The notes under the pieces are model-generated. The model did no database searches. It was not told where the DNA came from and saw only the letters and a list, made by a program, of their open reading frames with translations. The position numbers were made by a program, and so were the translations under genes. A DNA stretch of 64,000 nucleotides from Solirubrobacteraceae bacterium (GTDB lineage Bacteria > Actinomycetota > Thermoleophilia > Solirubrobacterales > Solirubrobacteraceae), in assembly GCA_017882445.1 (NCBI GenBank), contig JADGPK010000006.1:27936-91935 (forward strand), in the 5' to 3' direction. Position 1 is the first letter of the stretch, and each line of letters starts with the position of its first letter. Below, piece after piece: positions 19,104 to 26,996 of the stretch.

Positions 19104-19991
19104 ATGTCCGCAATCGATCCTGCACTGCGTATCCGCTCGGTGCACCTCGCGGTGAGCGACCTGCCGCGAAGCGTGGACTTCTACGAGCGTGTGCTCGGTC
19201 TGCCGCTGATCTCGAGCGAGCCCGACGGCGCGCGGCTTGGCCCCGATCGTGAGCGCCCGGCGCTCATGCTGAGCGATATCGCAGCCCCCACCCCCCTTCC
19301 ACCAGGCAACACGGGCCTCTACCACGTGGCGTGGCTGCATCCCTCGCGCGCGGCTCTCGCCGCCAGCATGCGCCGGGTCCTCGGCCAGCGCTGGCCGTTC
19401 GACGGCGCGGCCGACCACGGCGTCTCGGAGGCCGTCTACCTGACCGATCCCGACGGCCTGGGCATCGAGCTCTATGCCGACCGTCCGCGCGAGCGGTGGC
19501 AGCGGCCCGCCGACGGACACGGCGTGAAGATGGTCACGCTGCCGCTCGACCTCGAGGACCTGCTGGCGCAGGATCCGGGCGGGCCGGCACCGGTGATGCA
19601 GTCGGGCACGACGGTTGGACATGTGCACCTGAAGGTCTCAGACGTTCCTCGTGCAAGCGCCTTCTACAGCGACGCGCTCGGCTTCGAGGAGCAGGCCCAG
19701 CTCCCCTCCGCGGCCTTTCTCTCGGCCGGCGGCTACCACCACCACGTGGGCCTGAACTCGTGGCAGAGCGAGGGGGCGACGCCGGCGCCCGACAGCGCCC
19801 CCGGTTTGCGCCTGATCGAGTTCGAGCTCGGCGGCGCCGACGAGGCGCTCGACGCGCTCGGGCACCAGCTCGAGACAGCGTCGGCCGGGACGGGCGCATC
19901 GCGCAACGAGGGTGGCGGCGTGTCGCTGCACGACCCCGACGGGGTTCCGCTGAGTTTCGTCAGCTCCGACGCGGATCACGGTGACGGATGA
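19104..19991 (+). CDS. Two-domain VOC (glyoxalase/extradiol dioxygenase-like) protein
   Basis: 295 residues with two vicinal-oxygen-chelate domains. The first runs from IRSVHLAVSDLPRSVDFYER to DPDGLGIELYADRP; the second from VGHVHLKVSDVPRASAFYSD to LHDPDGVPLSFV. His and Glu metal positions are present in both. This resembles CatE / catechol 2,3-dioxygenase-like proteins of Gram-positives, but no aromatic pathway genes are nearby, so the substrate is open. It is divergent from the aldo/keto reductase with a 26-nt gap, and the two may share control. Confidence 0.85.
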   Translation: MSAIDPALRIRSVHLAVSDLPRSVDFYERVLGLPLISSEPDGARLGPDRERPALMLSDIAAPTPLPPGNTGLYHVAWLHPSRAALAASMRRVLGQRWPFDGAADHGVSEAVYLTDPDGLGIELYADRPRERWQRPADGHGVKMVTLPLDLEDLLAQDPGGPAPVMQSGTTVGHVHLKVSDVPRASAFYSDALGFEEQAQLPSAAFLSAGGYHHHVGLNSWQSEGATPAPDSAPGLRLIEFELGGADEALDALGHQLETASAGTGASRNEGGGVSLHDPDGVPLSFVSSDADHGDG

Positions 19992-20047
19992 ACGAATCGC
20001 GCCGCGGCGTGGCCACAAACGAGAATGCCGCTCGTCTGACCGAACGC

Positions 20048-21001
20048 TCAGGCGCTCGCGTCGCTCAGCCGCTCGAGCTGCTCGGGCGAGAGCCTGAGCT
20101 CGTTCGCTGCCAGCAGCTCGGCCAGCTGCTCGGGCGAGGTTGCGCTGGCGACCGGCGCCGCCACGGTCGGCTGGGCCAGCAGCCAGGCGAGCGCGACGGC
20201 GGCCACGCTCGTCGCATGCGCGCCTGCGATCTCGTCGAGCGCGCCGAGCACCGCGAAGCCGCGCTCGTTGAAGTAGCTCTCGCGCACGCCCGGCGCACGC
20301 GGGCTGTCGACCTCGCTGCCCTCGCGACGGTACTTGCCCGTGAGGAAGCCCCGCGCGAGGCTGAAGTAGGGCAGGCAGGCGAGCCCGTGGCGTTTGCACA
20401 GGGGCGCCAGCTCGCGCTCGTACTCCTCGCGCTCCATCAGGTTGTAGTGCGCCTGCAGCGCCACGAAGGAGCCTGCGGCGTCGGGCACCGCCTTGCCCTC
20501 CACCGTGCCGATATCCAGCGCCTCGCCCAGGCGCGCGGCGCTGTAGTTGGACGCGGCCGCATGGCGGATCTTGCCCTCGCGGATCAGCTCTCCAAGGGCG
20601 CCGAGCGTGTCCTGCAGCGGTGTGTCGGGGTCGTCCTGGTGGGCGTAGTAGAGGTCGATTCGATCGACTCCCAGTCGCGCCAGCGAGCCGTCGACGGCCC
20701 GGCGGATCGTCGCCGGCGAGAGCCCGGAGAGATCCGGCGACGCGCCCACCTTGGTGGCGAGCACGAGCTCGTCCCTGTTGCCACGCGCGGCGACCCAGCG
20801 GCCGATGATCCGCTCCGATGCTCCCGGCCCGTCGGGTCCGCGCCGCCCGTAGACGTCGGCGGTGTCGATGAAGTTCCCGCCCGCGCGCACGTAGGCGTCG
20901 AGTACCGCGAAGGAACGCTCCTCGTCGATCGTCCAGCCGAACACATTGCCGCCGAGGCACAGCGGAAATACCTCCAGGTCGGTGTGGCCGAGACGCACCA
21001 T
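20048..21001 (-). CDS. Aldo/keto reductase
   Basis: 317 residues, a TIM-barrel NADPH oxidoreductase. Catalytic residues appear in NFIDTADVYG (Asp, Tyr), LATKVG (Lys) and LYYAHQDDP (His). The C-terminal cofactor region reads PVASATSPEQLAELLAA. It is only distantly related to the reductase at 18130-19077. The ATG at 21001 has no ribosome-binding site and follows a TAGCCT box by 9 nt. Confidence 0.91.
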   Translation of the reverse strand: MVRLGHTDLEVFPLCLGGNVFGWTIDEERSFAVLDAYVRAGGNFIDTADVYGRRGPDGPGASERIIGRWVAARGNRDELVLATKVGASPDLSGLSPATIRRAVDGSLARLGVDRIDLYYAHQDDPDTPLQDTLGALGELIREGKIRHAAASNYSAARLGEALDIGTVEGKAVPDAAGSFVALQAHYNLMEREEYERELAPLCKRHGLACLPYFSLARGFLTGKYRREGSEVDSPRAPGVRESYFNERGFAVLGALDEIAGAHATSVAAVALAWLLAQPTVAAPVASATSPEQLAELLAANELRLSPEQLERLSDASA

Positions 21002-21016
21002 GTGGTGCTCAGGCTA
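21002..21016 (-). promoter_or_regulatory. Putative leaderless promoter of the second aldo/keto reductase
   Basis: TAGCCT (minus strand, 21016-21011) ends 9 nt before the ATG at 21001, with no Shine-Dalgarno sequence. Confidence 0.4.
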
Positions 21017-21034
21017 CCCGCGGCGGCTACCGGC

Positions 21035-24000
21035 CTACCGCCGCCGCCCGCCGCCAAAGCTCTGCATCGGCGGCGCAGCCGCGCGCATGGTCGATCCGAC
21101 CTCGGCGCCGTCTGAGTCCTCCTCGCCTCCTGCTGTCGGCAGTCGGTGTACGCGCGCGCCCACGGCCTCCTGCGCCTCCTCGACGCCGCCCGGCAGGAAG
21201 CGCTCGAGCGGCGCCAGCTCGCGCACGATCACGTTGATCACCGGGCGGATCTCCTCGACGGCCTCGGCCTCTCTGGCCGCCTCGCCCTGGACCTCCCGCC
21301 CCTCGCGCGTGTCGCGCATGTCGCGCAGGTTCCACACGCTCGCGTCGGCCGGCTCGGAGGAGCGCTCCAGGCGGCCTCTGGCGAGCAGCAGCGGCTCCGC
21401 CCGCGCGAGCTGGCGGTGGCGCTCGTAGACCTCCTTGGACACGATCAGGTTGATCGTGCCGAACTCGTCCTCGAACAGCAGGAACATCGTCCCCTTGGCC
21501 GTCCCCGGACGCTGCCTGGCTATCACCAGCCCGGCCACCGCCACCTCATAGCCGCTCGGCAGCCGCGCGAGCTGGGCGCTGGTCACCAGCTTCGGAACGG
21601 TCAGCCGCTCGCGCAGGATCGCCATCGCGTGGTCGCCGATCGTCACCCCGCTGGTGGAGTAATCGGCGATCAGCCGCTGCCAGCGCCCGAGCGGACGCAG
21701 CCTCGGCGCCGGCGGCAGCTCCATGGGCAGCGCCAGCTGGGTCGTCTCGCCCGTCGGTGTCGTCTCGGCGGGTGTCGCCAGCCCCAGCTGCCACAGGACC
21801 GTTCGTCTATCCGCGCCCACCTGGGTGTCCTGCCCGGCGCCGAGCAGGCTGTCGCAGGCACCCGACCAGGCCAGCTGCTCGAGCGTCGCGCGCCTGATGC
21901 CGGCGCGCGCGGCGAGGTCGGCGAGGCCGCCGAAGGGTCCGTTTCGTTCACGCTCGGTCACGAGCTCGTGCATCTCGGCGTCGACCGCGCCCTTGACGTA
22001 GCCCAGGCCCATGCGCACACCCCCATCCTCGACCGTGCACAGCACGCCCGAGGCGTTCACGTCGAGCCCGAGCATCGCGATCCGGGTGGGCGGGCTTCGA
22101 TTCTCCGCCTCGTGAACGAGGCTGTCGGGAGCGTAGAAGCCCATCGGCTGCTCGTTCAAGAGCGCGCACAGGAACTCAGCGCCGTAATGAACCCGCAGCC
22201 ACGTCGACTGATAGGCGAGCAGGGCGAAGGCGGCGCTGTGGGACTTGGGAAAACCGAAGCCCGCGAAGCCCTCGACCATCCTCCACACGCGCTCCGCCGT
22301 CGCCTCCTCGGCGCCCACGTGCCGGATCGCGCCCGCGATGAAGCGCTCGCGGTGGCTGACGAGCAGCTCGTGCGAGCGCTTGCGGCTCATCGCGCGACGC
22401 AGCCCGTCCGCTTCGCCGGGGCTGAAGCCGGCGAAGGCTTCGGCCACTCCCATCACCTGATCCTGGAAGATGATCGTGCCGAGCGTCTCGCGCAGGACCG
22501 GCTCGAGCGCCGGGTGCTCGAAGGGGATCTCAAACGCGGGGTCTTCGCGCAGGCGCCTGCGACGCTCGATGTAGGGGTTGATCGCGCCGCCCTGGATCGG
22601 GCCGGGCCGCACGATCGCGACCTGGATGACGAGGTCGTCGAGGTTCTGCGGCCGCGTGCGCAGGAGCGACTGCATCTGGGCGCGGCTCTCGATCTGAAAG
22701 ACGCCGACGGTGTCGGCCGCGCGGATCGCCCTGAAGGTCTGCGGGTCGTCGAAGGGGATGCGCGAGAGGTCGATGCGTTCCCCGTGGGAGCGCTCGATCT
22801 CCTCCACACAGCGCTCCACCGCCGAGAGCATCCCCAGACCCAGCAGGTCTATCTTCAGGAAGCCCGCATCGGCGCACGAGTCCTTGTCCCACTGGACCAT
22901 CTGCCTGCCCTGCATGGAGGCGGGCACGACCGGGCAGCAGTCGATCAGCGGCCTGGTCGCGACGATCATCCCGCCCGGGTGCTGCGACAGATGCCGGGGC
23001 AGCCCGTAGGCCTGCCCGACCAGCTCTCCGAGCCAGCGCCAGCGCTCAGAGCTCGTCACCGCTCGATCCGCCCCGCCCGCCGCCGTCTCCTCCACCCCGC
23101 CGTGTCTCTCGGCGCCGCGAGCCAGGCGCTCGATCTCGCCGGCGGGCAGGCCGAGGACCTTGCCCAGCTCGCGGATCGCCCCGCGCGTGCGAAAGGTGGG
23201 GAAGGCCGCGACCAGCGCGGCGCGATCGCGCCCGTAACGCTCGTGCACGCGCGGGATCAGCCGCTCGCGGATGTCGCGCGGGAAGTCGAGGTCGATGTCG
23301 GGCAGCCCGTGCAGGTCCTCGTGCAGGAAGCGTCCCAGCGCCAGCTTGTTGGCGATCGGGTCGACGTGGGAGAGCCCGGTCAGGTAGCACACCAGCGAGG
23401 AGACCGACGATCCACGCCCGCGCCCGGGGGCCAGCAGCGCGCGCACCGAATCCGGACCGCGAACCTCCAGGGCGACCTCGCGCGCCAGCTCGAGCATGTC
23501 GTGGTGGAGCAGGAAGAAGCCCGCCAGGCCGAGGTGGTCGATCACTCCCAGCTCCTGCTCCAGCCGCGCCCGCGCCTCCGCGTGGGCCGCGCGGGCGGCG
23601 GTGGGCGCTGCGGAGCCGTAGCGCTCCTGTAGGCGCGTTCGGCAGAGCTCCGCCAGGCGGCGTGAGGAGCTCTCGTCCTCGGCACCCGGGTAGCGGTAGC
23701 CGAGGTCCCTGTCGAGATTGAACGTCAGCCGCTCGGCGAGCAGCAGAGTCTCGCGAACCGCCTCGGGATGGTCGGCGAAGCGGCTGGCCATCGCCTGCGG
23801 CGAGCTCATCACGTGACTGTGGTTGCCGCGACGCAACGGCTCGGAGGCGTCGAGCGTGGTGCGGTGGCGCAGCGCCACGAACGCGTCCTGCAGCTCGGTC
23901 CTGGCGCGTATGTGCGCGTGCACGTCGCCGGTGGCCACGCATCTCACCCCCAGGCGCCCGGCGAGCGCGGCGAGCGCGCGGTTGCGGGCGCGATCGTGGC

Positions 24001-24553
24001 GGGCGTAGGGGCGCTGCAGCTCCACGTACAGGTCCTCCGGGCCGAACGCCTCCAAGAGCCGCCGGGCGGCGGGCTCGTCGCGGACTCCGCGACCGACCGC
24101 CGATCGCCCGGCACAGCCCGTCAGGCAGACGAGACCCTCCCCATGGTCGAGCACGGCCTGCAGGTCCACCGCGGGCTCGGCGAGCTCGCGCCGATTGGAC
24201 CCGTCGCGGGTGTGAGCGTGCGCGAGCGTGATGATCCGGCAGAGGTTGCTCCAGCCGCGTTCGTCGCGCACGAGCAGCGTGATGTGACGCCCGCGAGCAC
24301 CGTCGCCGGCGTCGGCCGCGGCTCCCCCCTCGGGAGCGAGGTCGATCTCAGCGCCGTGAATCGCCCTCACCCCGTAGTCGGCCGCGACCTGGGCCAGCTC
24401 CATCGAGCCGGAGAGCGAGTTGTGGTCGGTCAGGGCGAGCGCCGCATAGCCCAGCTCGCCCGCCCGCTGGGCCAGCTCCTCGGGCAGCGAGACTCCGTCG
24501 AGGAACGAGTAGGCCGAGTGGCAATGCAGCTCCACGTAAGGGGTCGGGCTCAT
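21035..24553 (-). CDS. dnaE2: Error-prone DNA polymerase DnaE2
   Basis: A 1172-residue C-family polymerase of the translesion type. The N-terminal PHP domain begins VELHCHSAYSFLDG and TDHNSL. The palm carries PDIDLDFPRDIRERL, with catalytic acidic residues, and the GRGSSVSSLVCYL segment lies before it. A helix-hairpin-helix region and an OB-fold (SGYEVAVAGLVIARQRPGTAKGT... starts near residue 1000) follow. Compared with replicative DnaE it lacks the long C-terminal tau-binding tail, as DnaE2 does. It is the last gene of the imuB-small protein-dnaE2 cassette and should be SOS-induced through the LexA box at 26099-26112. Confidence 0.94.
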   Translation of the reverse strand: MSPTPYVELHCHSAYSFLDGVSLPEELAQRAGELGYAALALTDHNSLSGSMELAQVAADYGVRAIHGAEIDLAPEGGAAADAGDGARGRHITLLVRDERGWSNLCRIITLAHAHTRDGSNRRELAEPAVDLQAVLDHGEGLVCLTGCAGRSAVGRGVRDEPAARRLLEAFGPEDLYVELQRPYARHDRARNRALAALAGRLGVRCVATGDVHAHIRARTELQDAFVALRHRTTLDASEPLRRGNHSHVMSSPQAMASRFADHPEAVRETLLLAERLTFNLDRDLGYRYPGAEDESSSRRLAELCRTRLQERYGSAAPTAARAAHAEARARLEQELGVIDHLGLAGFFLLHHDMLELAREVALEVRGPDSVRALLAPGRGRGSSVSSLVCYLTGLSHVDPIANKLALGRFLHEDLHGLPDIDLDFPRDIRERLIPRVHERYGRDRAALVAAFPTFRTRGAIRELGKVLGLPAGEIERLARGAERHGGVEETAAGGADRAVTSSERWRWLGELVGQAYGLPRHLSQHPGGMIVATRPLIDCCPVVPASMQGRQMVQWDKDSCADAGFLKIDLLGLGMLSAVERCVEEIERSHGERIDLSRIPFDDPQTFRAIRAADTVGVFQIESRAQMQSLLRTRPQNLDDLVIQVAIVRPGPIQGGAINPYIERRRRLREDPAFEIPFEHPALEPVLRETLGTIIFQDQVMGVAEAFAGFSPGEADGLRRAMSRKRSHELLVSHRERFIAGAIRHVGAEEATAERVWRMVEGFAGFGFPKSHSAAFALLAYQSTWLRVHYGAEFLCALLNEQPMGFYAPDSLVHEAENRSPPTRIAMLGLDVNASGVLCTVEDGGVRMGLGYVKGAVDAEMHELVTERERNGPFGGLADLAARAGIRRATLEQLAWSGACDSLLGAGQDTQVGADRRTVLWQLGLATPAETTPTGETTQLALPMELPPAPRLRPLGRWQRLIADYSTSGVTIGDHAMAILRERLTVPKLVTSAQLARLPSGYEVAVAGLVIARQRPGTAKGTMFLLFEDEFGTINLIVSKEVYERHRQLARAEPLLLARGRLERSSEPADASVWNLRDMRDTREGREVQGEAAREAEAVEEIRPVINVIVRELAPLERFLPGGVEEAQEAVGARVHRLPTAGGEEDSDGAEVGSTMRAAAPPMQSFGGGRRR

Positions 24554-24564
24554 CGCTCACGCAC

Positions 24565-24825
24565 CTAGGAGCTCTGGACGAACCAGCTGCCGTGGGCGCC
24601 ACGCTGGGTGAGGTCGTGGAAGACGACGACGTTTCGCCCCCGCTCCCCCACGAGCTCCCAGTAGCGGCGGCGCAGCGGCTGGGCGGTCCACCAGCGGTCC
24701 TCCACCAGCCAGGACTCGCGCAGCGACTCGATCGCTTCGCCGTTCACCTCGACCGGGTGCTCGCCGGGGCTGCCGGGTCCGAATCGCACGCGTGCGGGCC
24801 GGGGAGGGTTCAGGGCTCTGGTCAA
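24565..24825 (-). CDS. Small protein of the ImuB/DnaE2 cassette
   Basis: 86 residues starting TTG at 24825, 24 nt after imuB and 11 nt before dnaE2. The sequence is compact and aromatic-rich: GEAIESLRESWLVEDRWWTA, then RRRYWELVGERGRNVVVFHDL and a SWFVQSS end. Conserved-looking Trp and Arg residues suggest a folded domain. I believe it belongs to a small actinobacterial family often placed in this cassette (possibly DUF6504), but I cannot verify that here. It may be an accessory part of the mutasome; its function is unknown. Confidence 0.7.
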   Translation of the reverse strand: MTRALNPPRPARVRFGPGSPGEHPVEVNGEAIESLRESWLVEDRWWTAQPLRRRYWELVGERGRNVVVFHDLTQRGAHGSWFVQSS

Positions 24826-24849
24826 GACAATCGCTCCGCTCCGAGGCAG

Positions 24850-26097
24850 TCACTCGATGACGGGAGCGAGCATCACCCGCCGCTCGGGCACGCGCGAGTC
24901 GGGATCCACGCAGACGGCTCGCAGCGCCGCATCCTGCCCGGCGACGGCGCGCATCTGCAGGACGGCCTCCCGCAGGCGCTCGGTGCGAGCGGCGCACTGG
25001 GCGCGCTCGTCATCGAGCAGCGCGCCCTGCTCGTTCGCCGGTGGACCGAAGCTTTCGACCGACAACCGCAGGGCGTCGGCCGGAGCCGGAAGCAGCAGCA
25101 GACGCAGCGACAGCGCCAGTCGGATGCGCTCGGGATCACAGAGCGCCTGGCGAAAGACGACGCGCTCGCGCCAACCGCCGCCGGCAACCAGGCGCGCGGA
25201 GAGGATGACGGCGCGCAACGTGCGCCCATCGCGCTCGGAGCGAGCCAGCAGCCTGTTCACCAGCACGCCCAGCACGCGCTTCAGCGCCATGCCCGAGCTC
25301 GCGTCGCCGACCTCCATCGACTCCTCCAAGCGCTCCTGCAGGCGACGAGCGCGCACCGGACCGTCCTCGCCGCAGGCGAGCTCGTGAGCGAGCGCGCCCG
25401 GCCTCCCGAAGCGGTCGCTCATCGACGCGCGCCCCAGCTTCGCCAGCTCCCCGAGTGTGCGCACGCCGAGGCGGGTGAGCGGCTCGATGAGCGGCGCGGT
25501 CTCCCAGCGGAAGGCGAGCAGCCAGACCGGCCGGCCGGCCAGCCAGCGCCGGGCATTTGGGGTGGGCGGGCCATCAATCGACGGGCCTTCGATCAGGAAC
25601 GGACGGCGTGAACGCGCCGCCAGGGAGGCGGCGAGCGCGCAGAAGCGCGTCGGCCCGCCCCCCATGCGGGCGGGCCGCCCGCCACCGGCCGGGGATCGGC
25701 AGGCGCGCTGGGCGGCAGCGATCGTCGCGGCGTCCGTGCCGTGGATCCCGCGCAGCCCATCCGTCTCGAAGTAGGCGAGACCGGGGCGTGCTGGCTCGAC
25801 GGCCGCGCCGATCGATTCCAGGGCCCGCAGCGTTCCCTCCCAGGTCTCGGCCGCCCTCATCGGGTCGGGGGGCACGAGGACGAGCTGAGGGCAGCGGGCG
25901 AGCGCCTCGCCGAGGACCATCCCGGTCCTCACGCCACAGGCTTCAGCCGCCCCTGAGACCTCCCCCACCCGTCGCTCGGCCCCGGCCTGCGGCGCCAGCG
26001 CCAGCGCCCTCCCCGCCAGCGTCTGCTCGACGACCTCCGCTCGGCCTCCCGCGGCGACGGCCAGCTCGAAGCGGGGTAGGTGCACGCATACGACCAT
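24850..26097 (-). CDS. imuB: ImuB-type inactive Y-family polymerase
   Basis: About 415 residues, related to DNA polymerase IV/V but missing its catalytic acids. The first strand reads VVCVHLPRFELAVAA instead of the usual DMDAFFA, and the position of the SxDE motif reads YFETDGLRGI. In mycobacteria ImuB links DnaE2 to the beta clamp in the mutasome. A helix-hairpin-helix region (LTRLGVRTLGELAKLG) and a little-finger-like region follow. I chose ATG 26097: an in-frame ATG at 26115 would put the LexA box inside codons 2-6. No imuA' homologue is next to it. Confidence 0.85.
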   Translation of the reverse strand: MVVCVHLPRFELAVAAGGRAEVVEQTLAGRALALAPQAGAERRVGEVSGAAEACGVRTGMVLGEALARCPQLVLVPPDPMRAAETWEGTLRALESIGAAVEPARPGLAYFETDGLRGIHGTDAATIAAAQRACRSPAGGGRPARMGGGPTRFCALAASLAARSRRPFLIEGPSIDGPPTPNARRWLAGRPVWLLAFRWETAPLIEPLTRLGVRTLGELAKLGRASMSDRFGRPGALAHELACGEDGPVRARRLQERLEESMEVGDASSGMALKRVLGVLVNRLLARSERDGRTLRAVILSARLVAGGGWRERVVFRQALCDPERIRLALSLRLLLLPAPADALRLSVESFGPPANEQGALLDDERAQCAARTERLREAVLQMRAVAGQDAALRAVCVDPDSRVPERRVMLAPVIE

Positions 26098-26098
26098 A

Positions 26099-26112
26099 CG
26101 AACATATGTTCG
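26099..26112. promoter_or_regulatory. LexA (SOS) box upstream of imuB
   Basis: CGAACATATGTTCG is a perfect palindrome and fits the actinobacterial/Bacillus SOS box CGAAC-N4-GTTCG. It ends 2 nt before the chosen imuB start, so LexA bound here would cover the promoter. It predicts DNA-damage induction of imuB, the small gene and dnaE2. Confidence 0.85.
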
Positions 26113-26177
26113 CATAAATCCGCTCGGGTGGCGTGGCCCTCATGGACTGACCGTTCGATGCAACCCACGGTCGAGGG

Positions 26178-26996
26178 TCAATCCATCGTCAGCGGGCCCT
26201 CGGCCGATCCGCTCAGGAACTGGCGCACGAACGGGTTCTCCGAGGAGAACATCCTCGCCGCGTCCCCCGCCTCCACGATCCGCCCCCGCCACAGCAGCGC
26301 GATGTACTCGCCGATCCTGCGCGCCGAGGCGATGTCGTGGGTCACGACCAGGTAGGTGCCTCCGTGGATGGAGTGCATCTCCTGGATCAGCTCGCACAGC
26401 AGCGCCGTGCGCACCGGATCCAGGCCCGAGTCGGGCTCGTCGAAGATCACGATGTCCGGCTCCATCACCAGCGCCCGCGCGAAGCCGGCGCGCTTGCGCA
26501 TGCCGCCGGAGAGCTGGGAGGGCGCGTCGTCCATCGCGTCCGCCAGCCCGACGTCGGCGAGCCGCTGGGTGACGCGCTCTGCGATCTGCGCCTCGGAGAA
26601 GTCCGTGTGCTGGCGCAGCGGGAAGGCGACGTTGTCGAACACCGTCATCGACCCGAACAGCGCGCCGTCCTGGAAGAGCACGCCGATCTTGCGGCGCAGG
26701 GCCAGAAGCTGGGGCATCGTCAGGCTGGGAACCGATTGTCCCTGCACGATGATGTCGCCCGAGTCCGGGAACATCAGCCCGATCACGTGCTTGATCAGCA
26801 CGCTCTTGCCCGTACCCGAGGGGCCCAGCACGACGGTGATCGTGTCGTCGGGAAACGCGACGTTCAGCCCGTTCAGGACGGGCACGCCGCCAAGCCGCTT
26901 GTGCACGTCGACGCAGCGGATCGACCAGTTGCCCGCCTCCGGGTCTCCGGTGAGGTCGAGCTCGCTCGAGTGATACTCGAAGTCGTCAGACATCAT
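26178..26996 (-). CDS. MlaF/Mkl-type ABC ATPase of the MCE system
   Basis: A 272-residue ATPase with Walker A GPSGTGKS, Q-loop LFQDGALFGSMTVFDNVAFP, signature LSGGMRKRAGFARALVMEP and Walker B VIFDEPDSGLDPVRTALL. This GMRKR signature and the DSGLDP box are typical of Mla/Mkl ATPases that power MCE lipid importers. The frame is open far upstream, but the real start is the ATG pair at 26996/26993, which overlaps the preceding MCE stop (ATGATG). It is the last gene of the operon. Confidence 0.93.
   Translation of the reverse strand: MMSDDFEYHSSELDLTGDPEAGNWSIRCVDVHKRLGGVPVLNGLNVAFPDDTITVVLGPSGTGKSVLIKHVIGLMFPDSGDIIVQGQSVPSLTMPQLLALRRKIGVLFQDGALFGSMTVFDNVAFPLRQHTDFSEAQIAERVTQRLADVGLADAMDDAPSQLSGGMRKRAGFARALVMEPDIVIFDEPDSGLDPVRTALLCELIQEMHSIHGGTYLVVTHDIASARRIGEYIALLWRGRIVEAGDAARMFSSENPFVRQFLSGSAEGPLTMD

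Noticed and set aside
21146-23632. 828-codon plus-strand frame
   Set aside because: Antisense to dnaE2, which has full family motifs; the composition is typical of a shadow frame.
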